Shown here: positions 26,263 through 34,841 of the stretch, piece after piece
Position numbering within the stretch: position 1 is the first letter of the stretch
How the letters are laid out: each line of letters begins with the position of its first letter
NCBI GenBank assembly: GCA_027319585.1
Contig: DAHVMY010000001.1
Coordinates: 62,001 to 126,000 of the forward strand
Origin: AG-12 sp027319585
GTDB lineage: Bacteria > Chloroflexota > Dormibacteria > Aeolococcales > Bog-877
Direction: 5' to 3'
DNA length: 64,000 nt
Notes under the pieces: generated by a model
What the model was told of the DNA's origin: nothing
What the model saw: the letters and a program-made list of their open reading frames with translations, nothing else
The model's database searches: none
Translations under genes and position numbers: made by a program

Positions 26263-26415
26263 GTTGGGGGATCCTCAGGCGCGTGAACTGCTTCGCCACC
26301 GATTATTCGGTCCGCCCATGGAGCTTGGGCACACCCTGTTGCAACGGCGCCGGGCGCAACCGGGTTACCCGGTGCTCCCCATCACCTGGCAGCTCCGCGA
26401 GCCGCGGCTGCGCTG
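26263..26415 (-). ncRNA. candidate structured leader or small RNA
   Basis: This stretch of about 153 bases lies between the strong minus-strand promoter at 26422-26449 and the unknown gene ending at 26262. It contains several hairpin-forming palindromes: CCGGGTTACCCGG at 26360-26372, ACCGATTATTCGGT at 26298-26311 and GGTG...CACC around 26371-26386. No known riboswitch or RNA family is recognised by eye. It may be an untranslated leader of the downstream gene or an independent RNA. Confidence 0.3.
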
Positions 26416-26421
26416 GTTTCG

Positions 26422-26449
26422 ATTATAGCCCAAAATCTGCCTGAATCAA
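26422..26449 (-). promoter_or_regulatory. near-consensus sigma-70-type promoter (minus strand)
   Basis: Reading the minus strand, TTGATT (26449-26444), a 16-base spacer and a perfect TATAAT (26427-26422). This is the best promoter match in the window. The predicted start is near 26415. Confidence 0.65.
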
Positions 26450-26508
26450 CCAACAATTTTGCGGCCGAGGCCGAGCTGGGCGGCGCGGCTGGCGTACCGT
26501 GGACGAAA

Positions 26509-26518
26509 TTTGCGCAAA
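26509..26518. repeat. TTTGCGCAAA palindrome upstream of the PDH operon
   Basis: A perfect 10-base palindrome in a locally AT-richer patch, about 100 bases before the first gene of the dehydrogenase operon. Candidate operator site; nothing more can be said. Confidence 0.3.
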
Positions 26519-26613
26519 ACCCGGACAATCCGACTCCCTTGTCCGGTCCCCGAGCGCTCCGCGGGCCGATCCGAGCCCGGTCGCGGCCCCGAGGACCGCG
26601 GTGTCGGTCTCTG

Positions 26614-26619
26614 TAAACT
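26614..26619 (+). promoter_or_regulatory. -10 box of the PDH operon, leaderless spacing
   Basis: TAAACT is followed by six bases and the ATG at 26626. The run of five Gs between them is too close to the start to act as a ribosome site. Confidence 0.5.
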
Positions 26620-26625
26620 GGGGGA

Positions 26626-27738
26626 ATGCCCACCAACTCCAAAGCCCCCTCGACTGCTCGCAGCCGCTCGCGCCGGCGCACGCCCGACCCTTTGCCATTC
26701 GGACTGACCGCCCAGGAGTGCCGGGAGATGTACCGCAAGATGGTGCTGATCCGGCATTTCGAAGACCATGCCGCCGAGGCCTACGCCCAGGCCAAGGTGG
26801 GGGGCTTTTTGCATCTGTACATCGGGGAGGAGGCGGTGGCGGTGGGAGCGTTGGCGGCGGCCCGCCCGGACGACCACGTGCTGGGTCACTACCGCGACCA
26901 CGGCTACGCCCTGGCGCGCGGCTGTGACCCCAAGGCCTGCATGGCGGAGCTGTTTGGGCGCGAGACCGGACTGTGCCACGGCCGGGGCGGCTCGATGCAC
27001 CTGGCGGAGGCTTCGCGGCACTTCTGGGGAGGTTACGCCATCGTCGGCTCCCACATCCCGATCGGGGCGGGCATGGCCTACGCGATGCAGTACCAGCAGC
27101 GCGAGCAGGTGGTGCTGGACTTCTTTGGGGATGGCGCGACCGGCAACGGGATCTTCCATGAGGGGCTCAACATGGCGGCCCTCTGGAATCTGCCCGTGGT
27201 CTTCATCTGCGAGAACAATCTCTATGGAATGGGCGCCACCTTGGCCGAGGAATCTCCGGTCAAGGACATGATCATCAAGGCCGAGGGCTACACCATGCCG
27301 TCGGTCCAGTGCGACGGCATGGACGTGCTCTCGGTGTACGAGGCGGTCCGGCAGGCAGCCGACCACTGCCGCAGTGGCAAGGGCCCGTTTTTCGTGGAGG
27401 CTTTGACCTACCGTTTTCGCGGCCACTCCATGGCCGACCCCGAGTTGTACCGTGACAAGGAGGAGGTGCGGCGCTGGCGCGAGCTGGATCCCATCCCTCG
27501 GTTCGGCCAGTTTCTGGTGGAACACCGCGTCTCCAGCGAACAGGAGCTGGCGCAGGTGATCGAGGATGCCGAAGCGGAGATGCTGGAGGTGGTGCGGTTC
27601 GCCGACGAGTCGCCGTGGCCGGACCCCTCCACCATCGACCGGTGGATCTACGCCAAGCCGCTGGACGGATCGGCGGATGACACGGCCGCGGCGCCGCTGC
27701 CGGCCGAGTCCGCCCCCGGCGTCGGGTTGGGAGCCTGA
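26626..27738 (+). CDS. pdhA: 2-oxoacid (pyruvate) dehydrogenase E1 component, alpha subunit
   Basis: A 370-residue ThDP-dependent subunit that decarboxylates pyruvate (or a branched-chain oxoacid). The ThDP motif GDGATGNGIFHEGLNMAA with downstream ENN, the YRFRGHSMADP phosphorylation-loop-like region and GRGGSMHLAE match PDH/acetoin dehydrogenase alpha chains. The first 20 residues are basic and variable, probably disordered. It heads a four-gene operon (E1alpha, E1beta, E2, E3) encoding the entire complex. Confidence 0.93.
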   Translation: MPTNSKAPSTARSRSRRRTPDPLPFGLTAQECREMYRKMVLIRHFEDHAAEAYAQAKVGGFLHLYIGEEAVAVGALAAARPDDHVLGHYRDHGYALARGCDPKACMAELFGRETGLCHGRGGSMHLAEASRHFWGGYAIVGSHIPIGAGMAYAMQYQQREQVVLDFFGDGATGNGIFHEGLNMAALWNLPVVFICENNLYGMGATLAEESPVKDMIIKAEGYTMPSVQCDGMDVLSVYEAVRQAADHCRSGKGPFFVEALTYRFRGHSMADPELYRDKEEVRRWRELDPIPRFGQFLVEHRVSSEQELAQVIEDAEAEMLEVVRFADESPWPDPSTIDRWIYAKPLDGSADDTAAAPLPAESAPGVGLGA

Positions 27739-27740
27739 GA

Positions 27741-28721
27741 GTGGCCGAGCTCACCTACCGAGAGGCGGTCCGCAGTGCGATGCGTGAGGAGATGCACCGG
27801 GATCCCAGGGTCATTCTGATGGGGGAGAGCATCACCGGCTACGGCGGCTCGTACGCCGTGACCAAGGGTCTGGTGGAGGAGTTTGGCCCCCAGCGGGTCA
27901 TGGAGACCCCGATCGCGGAGGCCGGCATCGTCGGATTCGCGGTGGGCGCGGCGATGGGCGGCCTGATTCCGGTGGCCGAGCTCATGACGGTCAACTTCGC
28001 ACTGCTGGCACTGGATCAGATCGTCAACAGCGCGGCGAAGTTCCACTACATGTTCGGGGGGCAGTTCTCCGTCCCTCTGGTGGTGCGGACGGTCTCCGGC
28101 TTCGGTCAGCTGGGGCCGACCCACTCCCAGACGTTTGAGGGCTGGTTCGCCTCGGTGCCGGGCCTCAAGGTAGTGATGCCGGCGACGCCGGCCGACGCCA
28201 AGGGACTCCTGCTGGCCTCGATGCGTGACCCCGACCCGGTGATCTTCATCGAGCACAGCCTGCTGTACAGCACCCGGGGCGAGGTCCCAGCCGATGTCGA
28301 CGCTGGCGTCGAGGTGCCAATCGGCAAGGCCCGGACGGCGCGGGAGGGGACCGACGTCACCCTGGTCGGCTACTCGCGGATGCTACTGCAGGCGATGCAT
28401 GCCGCCGAGGTCCTGGAGCGGGAGGACGGGATCTCCTGCGAGGTGATTGATCTGCGCACCCTGCGCCCGCTCGACTACCCCGCCATGGTCGCTTCGGTGC
28501 GGCGCACCCACCGCCTGGTCCTGTGTGGCGAGGACTGGCGGACCGGGGGTTTCGGGGCCAGCCTTTTGGCGGAGATGCAGGATCGCTGCTTTGACGATCT
28601 GGACGCGCCGGTGCAGCGGGTCGCGATGCGGGACGTCCCGCTGCCCTATTCGCGCCAGCTCGAACGGTCTTTGATCCCCGCCAGTCAGCAGATAGTGGAC
28701 GCGGTGAGGCGCCTCAGCTGA
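27741..28721 (+). CDS. pdhB: 2-oxoacid (pyruvate) dehydrogenase E1 component, beta subunit
   Basis: A 326-residue transketolase-like subunit starting at GTG 27741, two bases after the alpha-subunit stop. Landmarks are LTYREAVRSAMREEM, MGESITGYGGSY, METPIAEAGIVGFAVGAA and GQLGPTHSQ in the pyrimidine domain, then EVIDLRTLRPLD in the C-terminal domain. It pairs with E1alpha to form the heterotetramer. The stop shares one base with the E2 start (TGATGG). Confidence 0.94.
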   Translation: MAELTYREAVRSAMREEMHRDPRVILMGESITGYGGSYAVTKGLVEEFGPQRVMETPIAEAGIVGFAVGAAMGGLIPVAELMTVNFALLALDQIVNSAAKFHYMFGGQFSVPLVVRTVSGFGQLGPTHSQTFEGWFASVPGLKVVMPATPADAKGLLLASMRDPDPVIFIEHSLLYSTRGEVPADVDAGVEVPIGKARTAREGTDVTLVGYSRMLLQAMHAAEVLEREDGISCEVIDLRTLRPLDYPAMVASVRRTHRLVLCGEDWRTGGFGASLLAEMQDRCFDDLDAPVQRVAMRDVPLPYSRQLERSLIPASQQIVDAVRRLS

Positions 28722-30058
28722 TGGCTTACCGCGTCACCATGCCCCAGATGGGCTACGACATGACCGAGGGGACGATCAATCGCTGGCTGGTGGAGGAGGG
28801 GTCCCGGGTCGAGCGCGGGGATGTCATCGCTTCCATCGCCACCGAGAAGGCCGACATCGACATCGAGGCCTATGCGAGTGGGGTGATGCGCAAGATCATC
28901 GCCCAACCCGGGGCCAAGGTTCCGGTCGGGGGTGAGATCGCGATCATCGCCGAGGCCGATGAGGACATCAGCCAGGAGCTCGCAGCCCCCCAGGGGGCGG
29001 CGCCCGAGGCCCCGGAGCCGGCACCGGCCACCGCGCCTTTGGCAGAGAGCGGGTCACCGGCTCCGGCTGAGCAGGTGCCGGCCAGCCCGGTGCCCGCGCC
29101 CGCCGAGTCCGTACCCCTGCCGGACTGGACCCAGCACCTGAGCCCCGCCGAGACGGCCGGCGCAGAGCCCGAGGCCGGGGTCCGGGTCAAGGCCAGCCCC
29201 CTGGCGCGCCGCCGCGCCCGCGAGCTGGGCATCGATCTCAGCCGGGTGAGGGGCAACGGACCGGAGGGCAGGATCACCGCAGAGGATGTGGAGGCGGTCG
29301 CCCGCTCGGGCGGGGTAGCGGTGGTGGCCAGCGCCCCCCCAGGCTCGCTGGCGATGGCCGATCCCACCGATCCCAGCCAGGTGGTGAAGGTGAGCCGGAT
29401 GCGGGAGGCGATCGCCCGGCGCATGTCCGAGGCCAACAGCACCATCCCGCACTTCTACCTCAGCACCAAGGTGGACATGGACCGCTTGGTCCGGCTGCGG
29501 CAGGAGCTCAACGCGCTCAACGATCCGGGAACCCCGCGCTTCTCGGTGACGGACTTCATCATCCGGGCGATGGCGCTCACTCTGCAGCGCTACCCCCAGC
29601 TGAATGCCGCCTACATCGGAGGGGAGCTGCGCCAGTTCTTCTCCAGCAACATCGCTTTGGCGGTCGCGGTCCCCGACGGGCTGGTGGCTCCGACCCTGCG
29701 AGCCTGCGAATCACTCTCCTTTGCGGAGCTGGCCCGCCGGGCCCACGACCTCGCCGAGCGCGCCAAGAGCAATCGTCTGCGCCCGGAGGAGATGGCCGGG
29801 GCCCACACCGCGATCAGCAACCTCGGCATGTTCGGGGTCAGCCAATTTGCGGCCATCGTGACCCCGGGGCAGGGGAGCGTCCTGGCGGTGGGCGAGGTGA
29901 CCGAGCAACCGGTGGTGCACGACGGCGAGCTCGCCGTCGGCCGGGTGATGGAGATGACCCTTTCCATCGACCACCGGGTCACCGACGGGGCCCAGGGCGC
30001 GGAGGCGCTCGGCTACCTCCGCTGGTGCCTGGAGCATCCCACAGCCTGTCTCATCTGA
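28721..30058 (+). CDS. pdhC: dihydrolipoamide acyltransferase (E2) of the 2-oxoacid dehydrogenase complex
   Basis: A 445-residue multidomain protein. Residues 1-80 form one lipoyl domain with the modified lysine in IATEKADIDIEA; a proline/alanine-rich linker (about 90-155) follows; then a peripheral subunit-binding domain (KASPLARRRARELGID, VRGNGPEGRITAEDV); then the catalytic domain ending with SIDHRVTDGAQGA, which carries the catalytic His and Asp. Only one lipoyl domain is present, as in many Gram-positive types. Acyl specificity (acetyl or branched chain) is not decided. Confidence 0.93.
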   Translation: MAYRVTMPQMGYDMTEGTINRWLVEEGSRVERGDVIASIATEKADIDIEAYASGVMRKIIAQPGAKVPVGGEIAIIAEADEDISQELAAPQGAAPEAPEPAPATAPLAESGSPAPAEQVPASPVPAPAESVPLPDWTQHLSPAETAGAEPEAGVRVKASPLARRRARELGIDLSRVRGNGPEGRITAEDVEAVARSGGVAVVASAPPGSLAMADPTDPSQVVKVSRMREAIARRMSEANSTIPHFYLSTKVDMDRLVRLRQELNALNDPGTPRFSVTDFIIRAMALTLQRYPQLNAAYIGGELRQFFSSNIALAVAVPDGLVAPTLRACESLSFAELARRAHDLAERAKSNRLRPEEMAGAHTAISNLGMFGVSQFAAIVTPGQGSVLAVGEVTEQPVVHDGELAVGRVMEMTLSIDHRVTDGAQGAEALGYLRWCLEHPTACLI

Positions 30059-30099
30059 GCGCTGCCGCATCAGCGCGAGCCGAACTTGAGGGAGTTGCA

Positions 30100-31470
30100 A
30101 TGAAGGATCTGGCGATCATCGGCTCGGGCCCCGGAGGTTACGTGGCGGCGATCCGGGCGGCGCAGCTGGGCATGGCGGTGACCCTGATCGAGGAGCAGGA
30201 GACGCTGGGGGGAATCTGCCTCAATTGGGGTTGCATCCCCTCCAAGGCGCTGCTGCGAAACGCCGAGGTGCTCCGCCTGATCCAGGAGGCTGACCATTTC
30301 GGCATCGAGACCGGCCAGGTGCGCTCCGACTTCGGCCAGGCGATCTCCCGGAGCCGGGAGGTGGTGACGAGGCTGGTGAACGGGGTCGCGTTCCTAATGC
30401 GCAAGAACGGCGTGGAGGTGGTCCGGGGGCGGGGTCGCCTCCTGTCGGAGCAGACGATCGAGATCCAGCCCTCGGGCCAGACCGTGGCCGCCTCCCAGAT
30501 CGTCATCGCGACCGGGGCGCGCCCCAAGGTGTTGCCGGGGCTGGTGCCGGATGGCCGCACCACCTTCACCTACCGGGAGGCGCTGGAGCTGCGCCAGCTC
30601 CCCAAGAGCTGCGCGATCGTGGGGGGCGGCGCCATTGGGGCGGAGTTCGCCTATGTCTACTCCTCCTACGGAGTCCAGGTCACAATCGTCGAGGCTTTGC
30701 CGCGACTGCTTCCCCAAGAGGATGAGGACGTCTCGAAGGAGGTCACCCGGCAGTTCGAGCGCAAGGGCATTGGCGTCAAGACCGGCAGCCTCATCCAGCG
30801 GGCGGCGCGAGGTGGCGCCGGTTGGCAGCTGAGCCTGGAGAGCGGGGAGGTGGTGGAGGCGGAGATGGTCCTCACCGCCACCGGGGTCCAGGCGAACGTA
30901 GAGAACCTGGGACTCGAGGAGCTGGGCGTCAGGGTGGAAGGTGGGGTGATCAAGGTGGACCAGCACCTGCGCACCAACGTGCCTGGAGTCTTCGCCATCG
31001 GAGATGTGACCGGACCGCCGCTGCTGGCCCACGCCGCCAGCGCCGAGGGCGTGATCGCGGTGGAGACGGCGGCCGGGCGCGAGGTCGAGCCACTGGACCA
31101 TGACCTGGTCCCGCGCTGCACCTACTGCCAGCCGCAGGTGGCGTCGACCGGGCTCACTGAGCAACAGGCCAAGGAGCGGGGCTACCAGGTCAGGGTCGGC
31201 AAGTTCCCCTTCTCGGCGAGCGGCAAGGCGATCGCGATGGGAGACACCACCGGTTTCGTGAAGACCGTCGTGGACAGCGCCACCGGAAGGCTGCTGGGGA
31301 CCCACGCCGTGGGAGCGGAGGTCACCGAGCTCCTGCCCGAGATGGTGATGGCTGCCTGGTCCGGTGTGCGTGCCGACCAGTTCGAGGCTCTGGTGCACGC
31401 GCACCCCACCCTTAGCGAGGCGCTCAAGGAGGCGGCGCTCGCGGCGGATGGCCAGGCGATCCACATCTGA
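30100..31470 (+). CDS. lpdA: dihydrolipoyl dehydrogenase (E3)
   Basis: A 456-residue flavoprotein reoxidising lipoamide with NAD. The start is ATG 30100; the frame is open further upstream but overlaps E2. The FAD loop GSGPGGYVAAIRAAQLG, the redox disulfide LNWGCIPSKALL (cysteines four apart), the NAD loop VGGGAIGAEFAY, the second FAD motif VFAIGDVTG, and a C-terminal HAHPTLSEALKEA with the catalytic His-Glu pair are all present. It is the last gene of the complex operon. Confidence 0.95.
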   Translation: MKDLAIIGSGPGGYVAAIRAAQLGMAVTLIEEQETLGGICLNWGCIPSKALLRNAEVLRLIQEADHFGIETGQVRSDFGQAISRSREVVTRLVNGVAFLMRKNGVEVVRGRGRLLSEQTIEIQPSGQTVAASQIVIATGARPKVLPGLVPDGRTTFTYREALELRQLPKSCAIVGGGAIGAEFAYVYSSYGVQVTIVEALPRLLPQEDEDVSKEVTRQFERKGIGVKTGSLIQRAARGGAGWQLSLESGEVVEAEMVLTATGVQANVENLGLEELGVRVEGGVIKVDQHLRTNVPGVFAIGDVTGPPLLAHAASAEGVIAVETAAGREVEPLDHDLVPRCTYCQPQVASTGLTEQQAKERGYQVRVGKFPFSASGKAIAMGDTTGFVKTVVDSATGRLLGTHAVGAEVTELLPEMVMAAWSGVRADQFEALVHAHPTLSEALKEAALAADGQAIHI

Positions 31471-31484
31471 CTTGGGCGGCTGGT

Positions 31485-32156
31485 TCAGATTCCGGTGATC
31501 CGGACTCCGGTCCTGGCCCGGTGGATGCGGTTCAGGGTCAGCAGGAGCGGGGTGATGCCCTCACAGGCGGCGGCGCTCGCCAACCCCCCTGCCAGGACCG
31601 GCCTCAAACCTGGGATCTCGGCCACGAGCGCAGCCACCTGATCGCAGGCGGGGCGGTCGTCGCCACAGATGAGGACATCCTCGTCCAGGGGGCGTTGAAG
31701 TCTCAGCAGCTGGCCGGCGGCCACGGTGTGGAGGGCCCCCACCACTCGGGCACCGGGGCACGCCGCCTGGACCCTCTGCGCGGCCGATCCCTCGGGCGGA
31801 TGGATGGCGGTCGGCATCCCGTCCTCGAACTCCATGGGGACCGCGGTGGAGACGAGCACCTTGGAACCGTCCAGCCCCGTCAGTTCCGCGAGCTGGGACC
31901 CCAGCGCCGCGTAGGGGACGGCCATCACCACCAGGTCGGCGGCGTCCACCGCCTGCTGGTTCCCCATCCCCACGATCGGGGCCGACCCCGGTGGCAGGGT
32001 GGCCATCAGCTCGGCCGCACAATCCTCGGCGCGGACCAGGCTGCGAGACCCGAGCCAGACCCGGACCCCCGCCGCCGCCCATCGGGCCGCGAGCCCGCGT
32101 CCCATGGGGCCGGTGCCGCCCACCACCGCCACCGCGCCCGGGCTTGACGCTGCCAT
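31485..32156 (-). CDS. npdG: NADPH-dependent F420 reductase
   Basis: A 223-residue Rossmann protein exchanging hydride between NADP(H) and coenzyme F420. ATG 32156 has GGAGG seven bases upstream on the minus strand, better than the upstream ATG at 32180. VAVVGGTGPMGRGLAARWAAAG (N-terminal NADP loop, residues 9-30), GSR at the following strand, VVMAVPYAA and a C-terminal segment with NRIHRARTGVRITG are typical of the NpdG/Fno family. Its presence implies that the organism makes or uses F420. It faces away from the divergent gene at 32217. Confidence 0.86.
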   Translation of the reverse strand: MAASSPGAVAVVGGTGPMGRGLAARWAAAGVRVWLGSRSLVRAEDCAAELMATLPPGSAPIVGMGNQQAVDAADLVVMAVPYAALGSQLAELTGLDGSKVLVSTAVPMEFEDGMPTAIHPPEGSAAQRVQAACPGARVVGALHTVAAGQLLRLQRPLDEDVLICGDDRPACDQVAALVAEIPGLRPVLAGGLASAAACEGITPLLLTLNRIHRARTGVRITGI

Positions 32157-32203
32157 CGCTGATCCTCCAGATGTGGGCATGATCGGTATCCCGGCCCCTT
32201 GTC

Positions 32204-32209
32204 TACGAT
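32204..32209 (+). promoter_or_regulatory. -10 box of the gene at 32217, leaderless spacing
   Basis: TACGAT is followed by seven bases and GTG. It lies in the divergent gap between npdG and the small unknown gene. Confidence 0.45.
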
Positions 32210-32216
32210 AGAGACC

Positions 32217-32681
32217 GTGAACCAGGCCGCCGCGACCTCAACCGACAGTGCGTCGGTGCCCGTCGCGCCACAGGCGGCTGGCCCCGGCCGTACCTGGGCC
32301 ATCGCTCCGGGGCTTTCCGCACGACTATATTCTCGGGTCGAGCTCGCGCCCCTTCAGACGGCGTATCAGGCCGGCGGGGGCACCGGAGAAATCGGCGAAC
32401 TGGCGCCGGCCGTCATGCTGCTGCGAGAGGTCGGCTGCGAGCTGCCTCGCCCCTGGGCCCGCCTCGACGACCTGCGTCTGGAGTCAAGAGGTGTGCTGTG
32501 GGCGCTGCGGGTTCGCCACCGGGTGGGCTGGGAGCTCGACGCCGGGCCCGGGGTCGCCCTGCTCCAGGCGGTGGCAGGGGACGATCGTGCTCAGGGCGGG
32601 CCCTCCGCGGCGGCGGTGGTGCTACAGGTTCCCGCCGCCTGGGATGAGGTTCTGGGCGGGACCGGCTCCTCTCCCGCATGA
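32217..32681 (+). CDS. uncharacterised protein preceding the chelatase genes
   Basis: A 154-residue protein read from GTG 32217. It is mildly acidic, with segments such as GEIGELAPAVMLLREVGCELPRPW and LESRGVLWALRVRHRVGWELD that suggest a small alpha/beta fold. No family is recognised. Its stop overlaps the ATG of the chelatase-type gene by four bases, so it is translationally coupled to it and may act with it. Confidence 0.55.
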   Translation: MNQAAATSTDSASVPVAPQAAGPGRTWAIAPGLSARLYSRVELAPLQTAYQAGGGTGEIGELAPAVMLLREVGCELPRPWARLDDLRLESRGVLWALRVRHRVGWELDAGPGVALLQAVAGDDRAQGGPSAAAVVLQVPAAWDEVLGGTGSSPA

Positions 32682-34801
32682 GCATGACCGCCAGCGGCGC
32701 TCCGTTTCGGCTGCCGAGTTGGTCCGCGGTCGTCGGCCAGCCTCGGATGAAGCTCGCGCTGCTGCTGGCCGCCATCGACCCCGCCATCGGGGGCGTCCTG
32801 ATCCGGGGTGAGCGGGGGACCGCCAAGTCCACCCTCGCCAGGGCCCTGGCCGGGGTGCTCCCGCCCCGCCGGGTGGTAGAGGGCTGCGCCTACTCGTGCG
32901 ACCCGGAGGATCCCTGGCGCTGCCCCGACTGTCGGGCCCGGCTCGCCGAGGACGGTCGCCTGCCCTTCAGGGAGGTGCCCACCCAGGTGGTGGAGCTGCC
33001 TCTGGGCGCCTCCGAGGACCGAGTCGTGGGAAGCCTAGACCTGGAGGCCGCGGTGCGCGAGGGGCGCCGGGTCTTCCAGCCTGGGCTGCTGGCGGAGGCC
33101 AACGGACAGGTGCTCTACGTCGACGAGGTGAATCTGCTGGACCACCATCTGGTGGACGTGCTGCTCGATGCGGCCGCCATGGGGGTGAATGTGGTGGAGC
33201 GCGAGGGGATATCGGTGGCGCATCCTTCCCACTTTGTCCTGATTGGCACCATGAACCCTGAAGAGGGAGATCTGCGCCCGCAGCTGCTGGATCGCTTCGG
33301 TCTCTGCGTTGACGTGGAGGGGCTGCGGGATCCGGCGCAGCGGGTCCTGGTGATGCAGGCCAGCGATCTCGATGACGCGCGCGAGCGGGACCGCGACGCC
33401 GCGTTGGCCAAGGAGCTGCGCCGCGCCCGGGCTCTGCTGGGACGGGTGGTCGTGCCACCTCAGCTGGTGCGGACGGCGGCCGCGATCGCGCTCGACCAGC
33501 AGGTGGTCGGTCACCGCGCGGACCTCGTCCTCTACCGAGCGGCGCGGGCGCGCCGGGCGCTGCGGATGGCCCAGGGTGACGGGGACGAAGACCCGACCGT
33601 GAGCCTGCAGGACCTGCTGGAGGTTTCCGATCTGGTCCTGGTGCACCGGCGGCGCTCCAGTGGCAGTGGCGGCATCCCCGCCCAGGCCGGCGAGTCCGCG
33701 GACTCCTCGGAGCCGGCCGAGTCCGGGTCTCTTGCCGAGGCTTCGGACGAGTCCATGGCCGCAGCCGGAGCCGATGAGGTGGGAGATCAGGATGAGGGAT
33801 CCGCCTCCGAAGCCGTCAGCTCCAGCGTCGGCGCCGATCAGGAGGGGGGGGCGAGCACGGGCAGCCCGGGACCGGGGCGGGACACGGAGGTCGAGGTGGC
33901 CGATGCCGCGCCCAGCGGCCGGATCCAACTCCCGCGCGAGCGGTTGCGGCGGCACGGCAGCGGAAGGCGCAGCCAGACCGCTTCCCGCGACCATCGTGGG
34001 CGCTATGTGGGGGCCACGGTGGTGGAGAAGACCACGGATCTGGCTCTGGACGCCACCCTCAGAGCGGCCGCGCCCCACCAGCGCAGCCGTCGCAGTCAGC
34101 ACGCCAAGCCACCCGAGCTGGCGATCAGCCTCGAGCGGCGTGACCTGCGTCAGAAGATCCGCCAGCGGAGGATCGGCAATCTGATCGTCTTCTTGGTGGA
34201 TGCGTCCGCCAGCATGGACGCCGAACAGCGCATGGACGCCACCAGGTCCGCCATCCTGGCCCTCCTCAAGGACGCCTACGTCCGTCGGGACCGGGTCGCC
34301 ATGATCTCGTTTTCTGGGCGGGTCGCCCGCACGGTGCTGCGCCCGACCGCCAGCGTCGATCTGGCGGAACGCCAGCTCAGCCGGCTGGCGGTGGGGGGAA
34401 CCACACCCCTCACCCAGGGGCTGGTGGCCGCACTGGAGATGATCCGCAGCGAGCGCATGCGCGACCCGGAGGTGCTGCCGCTGCTGGTCCTGATCAGTGA
34501 TGGTCGCGGGAACATCAGCATGCGTGGCGAGGAGCCTTTGGTGGAGGCTCAGCAGGCCGCTGCCCAGGTGCGGCGCGAGCAGATCCGGGCCCTGGTGATC
34601 GACTCCTCCCGTGACCACCTCTCGCCCTCGTCCCCGCTGCCCATGCCGGCCGCCCCGGGCGGGGCCCGCCTGGCGGGATATGCCTTCAACGCCTGTGCCG
34701 ACCTGGCGGAGCGGATGGGAGCGCAGTATTTCGGGCTCTTCGACGTCTCCGAGCAGGGGATCCTGCGGCCGGTGGCCGAGGCCCTGCGGCGATCCGGGTG
34801 A
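32678..34801 (+). CDS. magnesium/cobalt-chelatase-type AAA+ ATPase fused to VWA domain (ChlD/BchD-like)
   Basis: A 707-residue protein. Residues 15-330 are a ChlI-type AAA+ module: Walker A GERGTAKS (44-51), a four-cysteine insertion (about 70-90, CAYSC...CPDC), Walker B LYVDEVNLLD and the GTMNPEEGDLRPQLLDRFGL sensor region. An acidic, Ser/Pro/Glu-rich linker (about 330-420) and a basic stretch follow. The C-terminal part is a von Willebrand A domain with the MIDAS DASAS (508-512) and ISDGRGN. Family role: motor/coordinator that inserts Mg or Co into tetrapyrroles together with a ChlH/CobN subunit, not visible here. It could also serve another metal-insertion or MoxR-like task. Confidence 0.85.
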   Translation: MSMTASGAPFRLPSWSAVVGQPRMKLALLLAAIDPAIGGVLIRGERGTAKSTLARALAGVLPPRRVVEGCAYSCDPEDPWRCPDCRARLAEDGRLPFREVPTQVVELPLGASEDRVVGSLDLEAAVREGRRVFQPGLLAEANGQVLYVDEVNLLDHHLVDVLLDAAAMGVNVVEREGISVAHPSHFVLIGTMNPEEGDLRPQLLDRFGLCVDVEGLRDPAQRVLVMQASDLDDARERDRDAALAKELRRARALLGRVVVPPQLVRTAAAIALDQQVVGHRADLVLYRAARARRALRMAQGDGDEDPTVSLQDLLEVSDLVLVHRRRSSGSGGIPAQAGESADSSEPAESGSLAEASDESMAAAGADEVGDQDEGSASEAVSSSVGADQEGGASTGSPGPGRDTEVEVADAAPSGRIQLPRERLRRHGSGRRSQTASRDHRGRYVGATVVEKTTDLALDATLRAAAPHQRSRRSQHAKPPELAISLERRDLRQKIRQRRIGNLIVFLVDASASMDAEQRMDATRSAILALLKDAYVRRDRVAMISFSGRVARTVLRPTASVDLAERQLSRLAVGGTTPLTQGLVAALEMIRSERMRDPEVLPLLVLISDGRGNISMRGEEPLVEAQQAAAQVRREQIRALVIDSSRDHLSPSSPLPMPAAPGGARLAGYAFNACADLAERMGAQYFGLFDVSEQGILRPVAEALRRSG

Positions 34802-34841
34802 GCGCGAGGCCGGCCTGCCGGGCTCTGCGACAATCACTCTT

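Noticed and set aside
26253..26444. 63-residue plus-strand frame
   Set aside because: Cys/Ser/Arg-rich with no ribosome site; it lies over the minus-strand leader and promoter.
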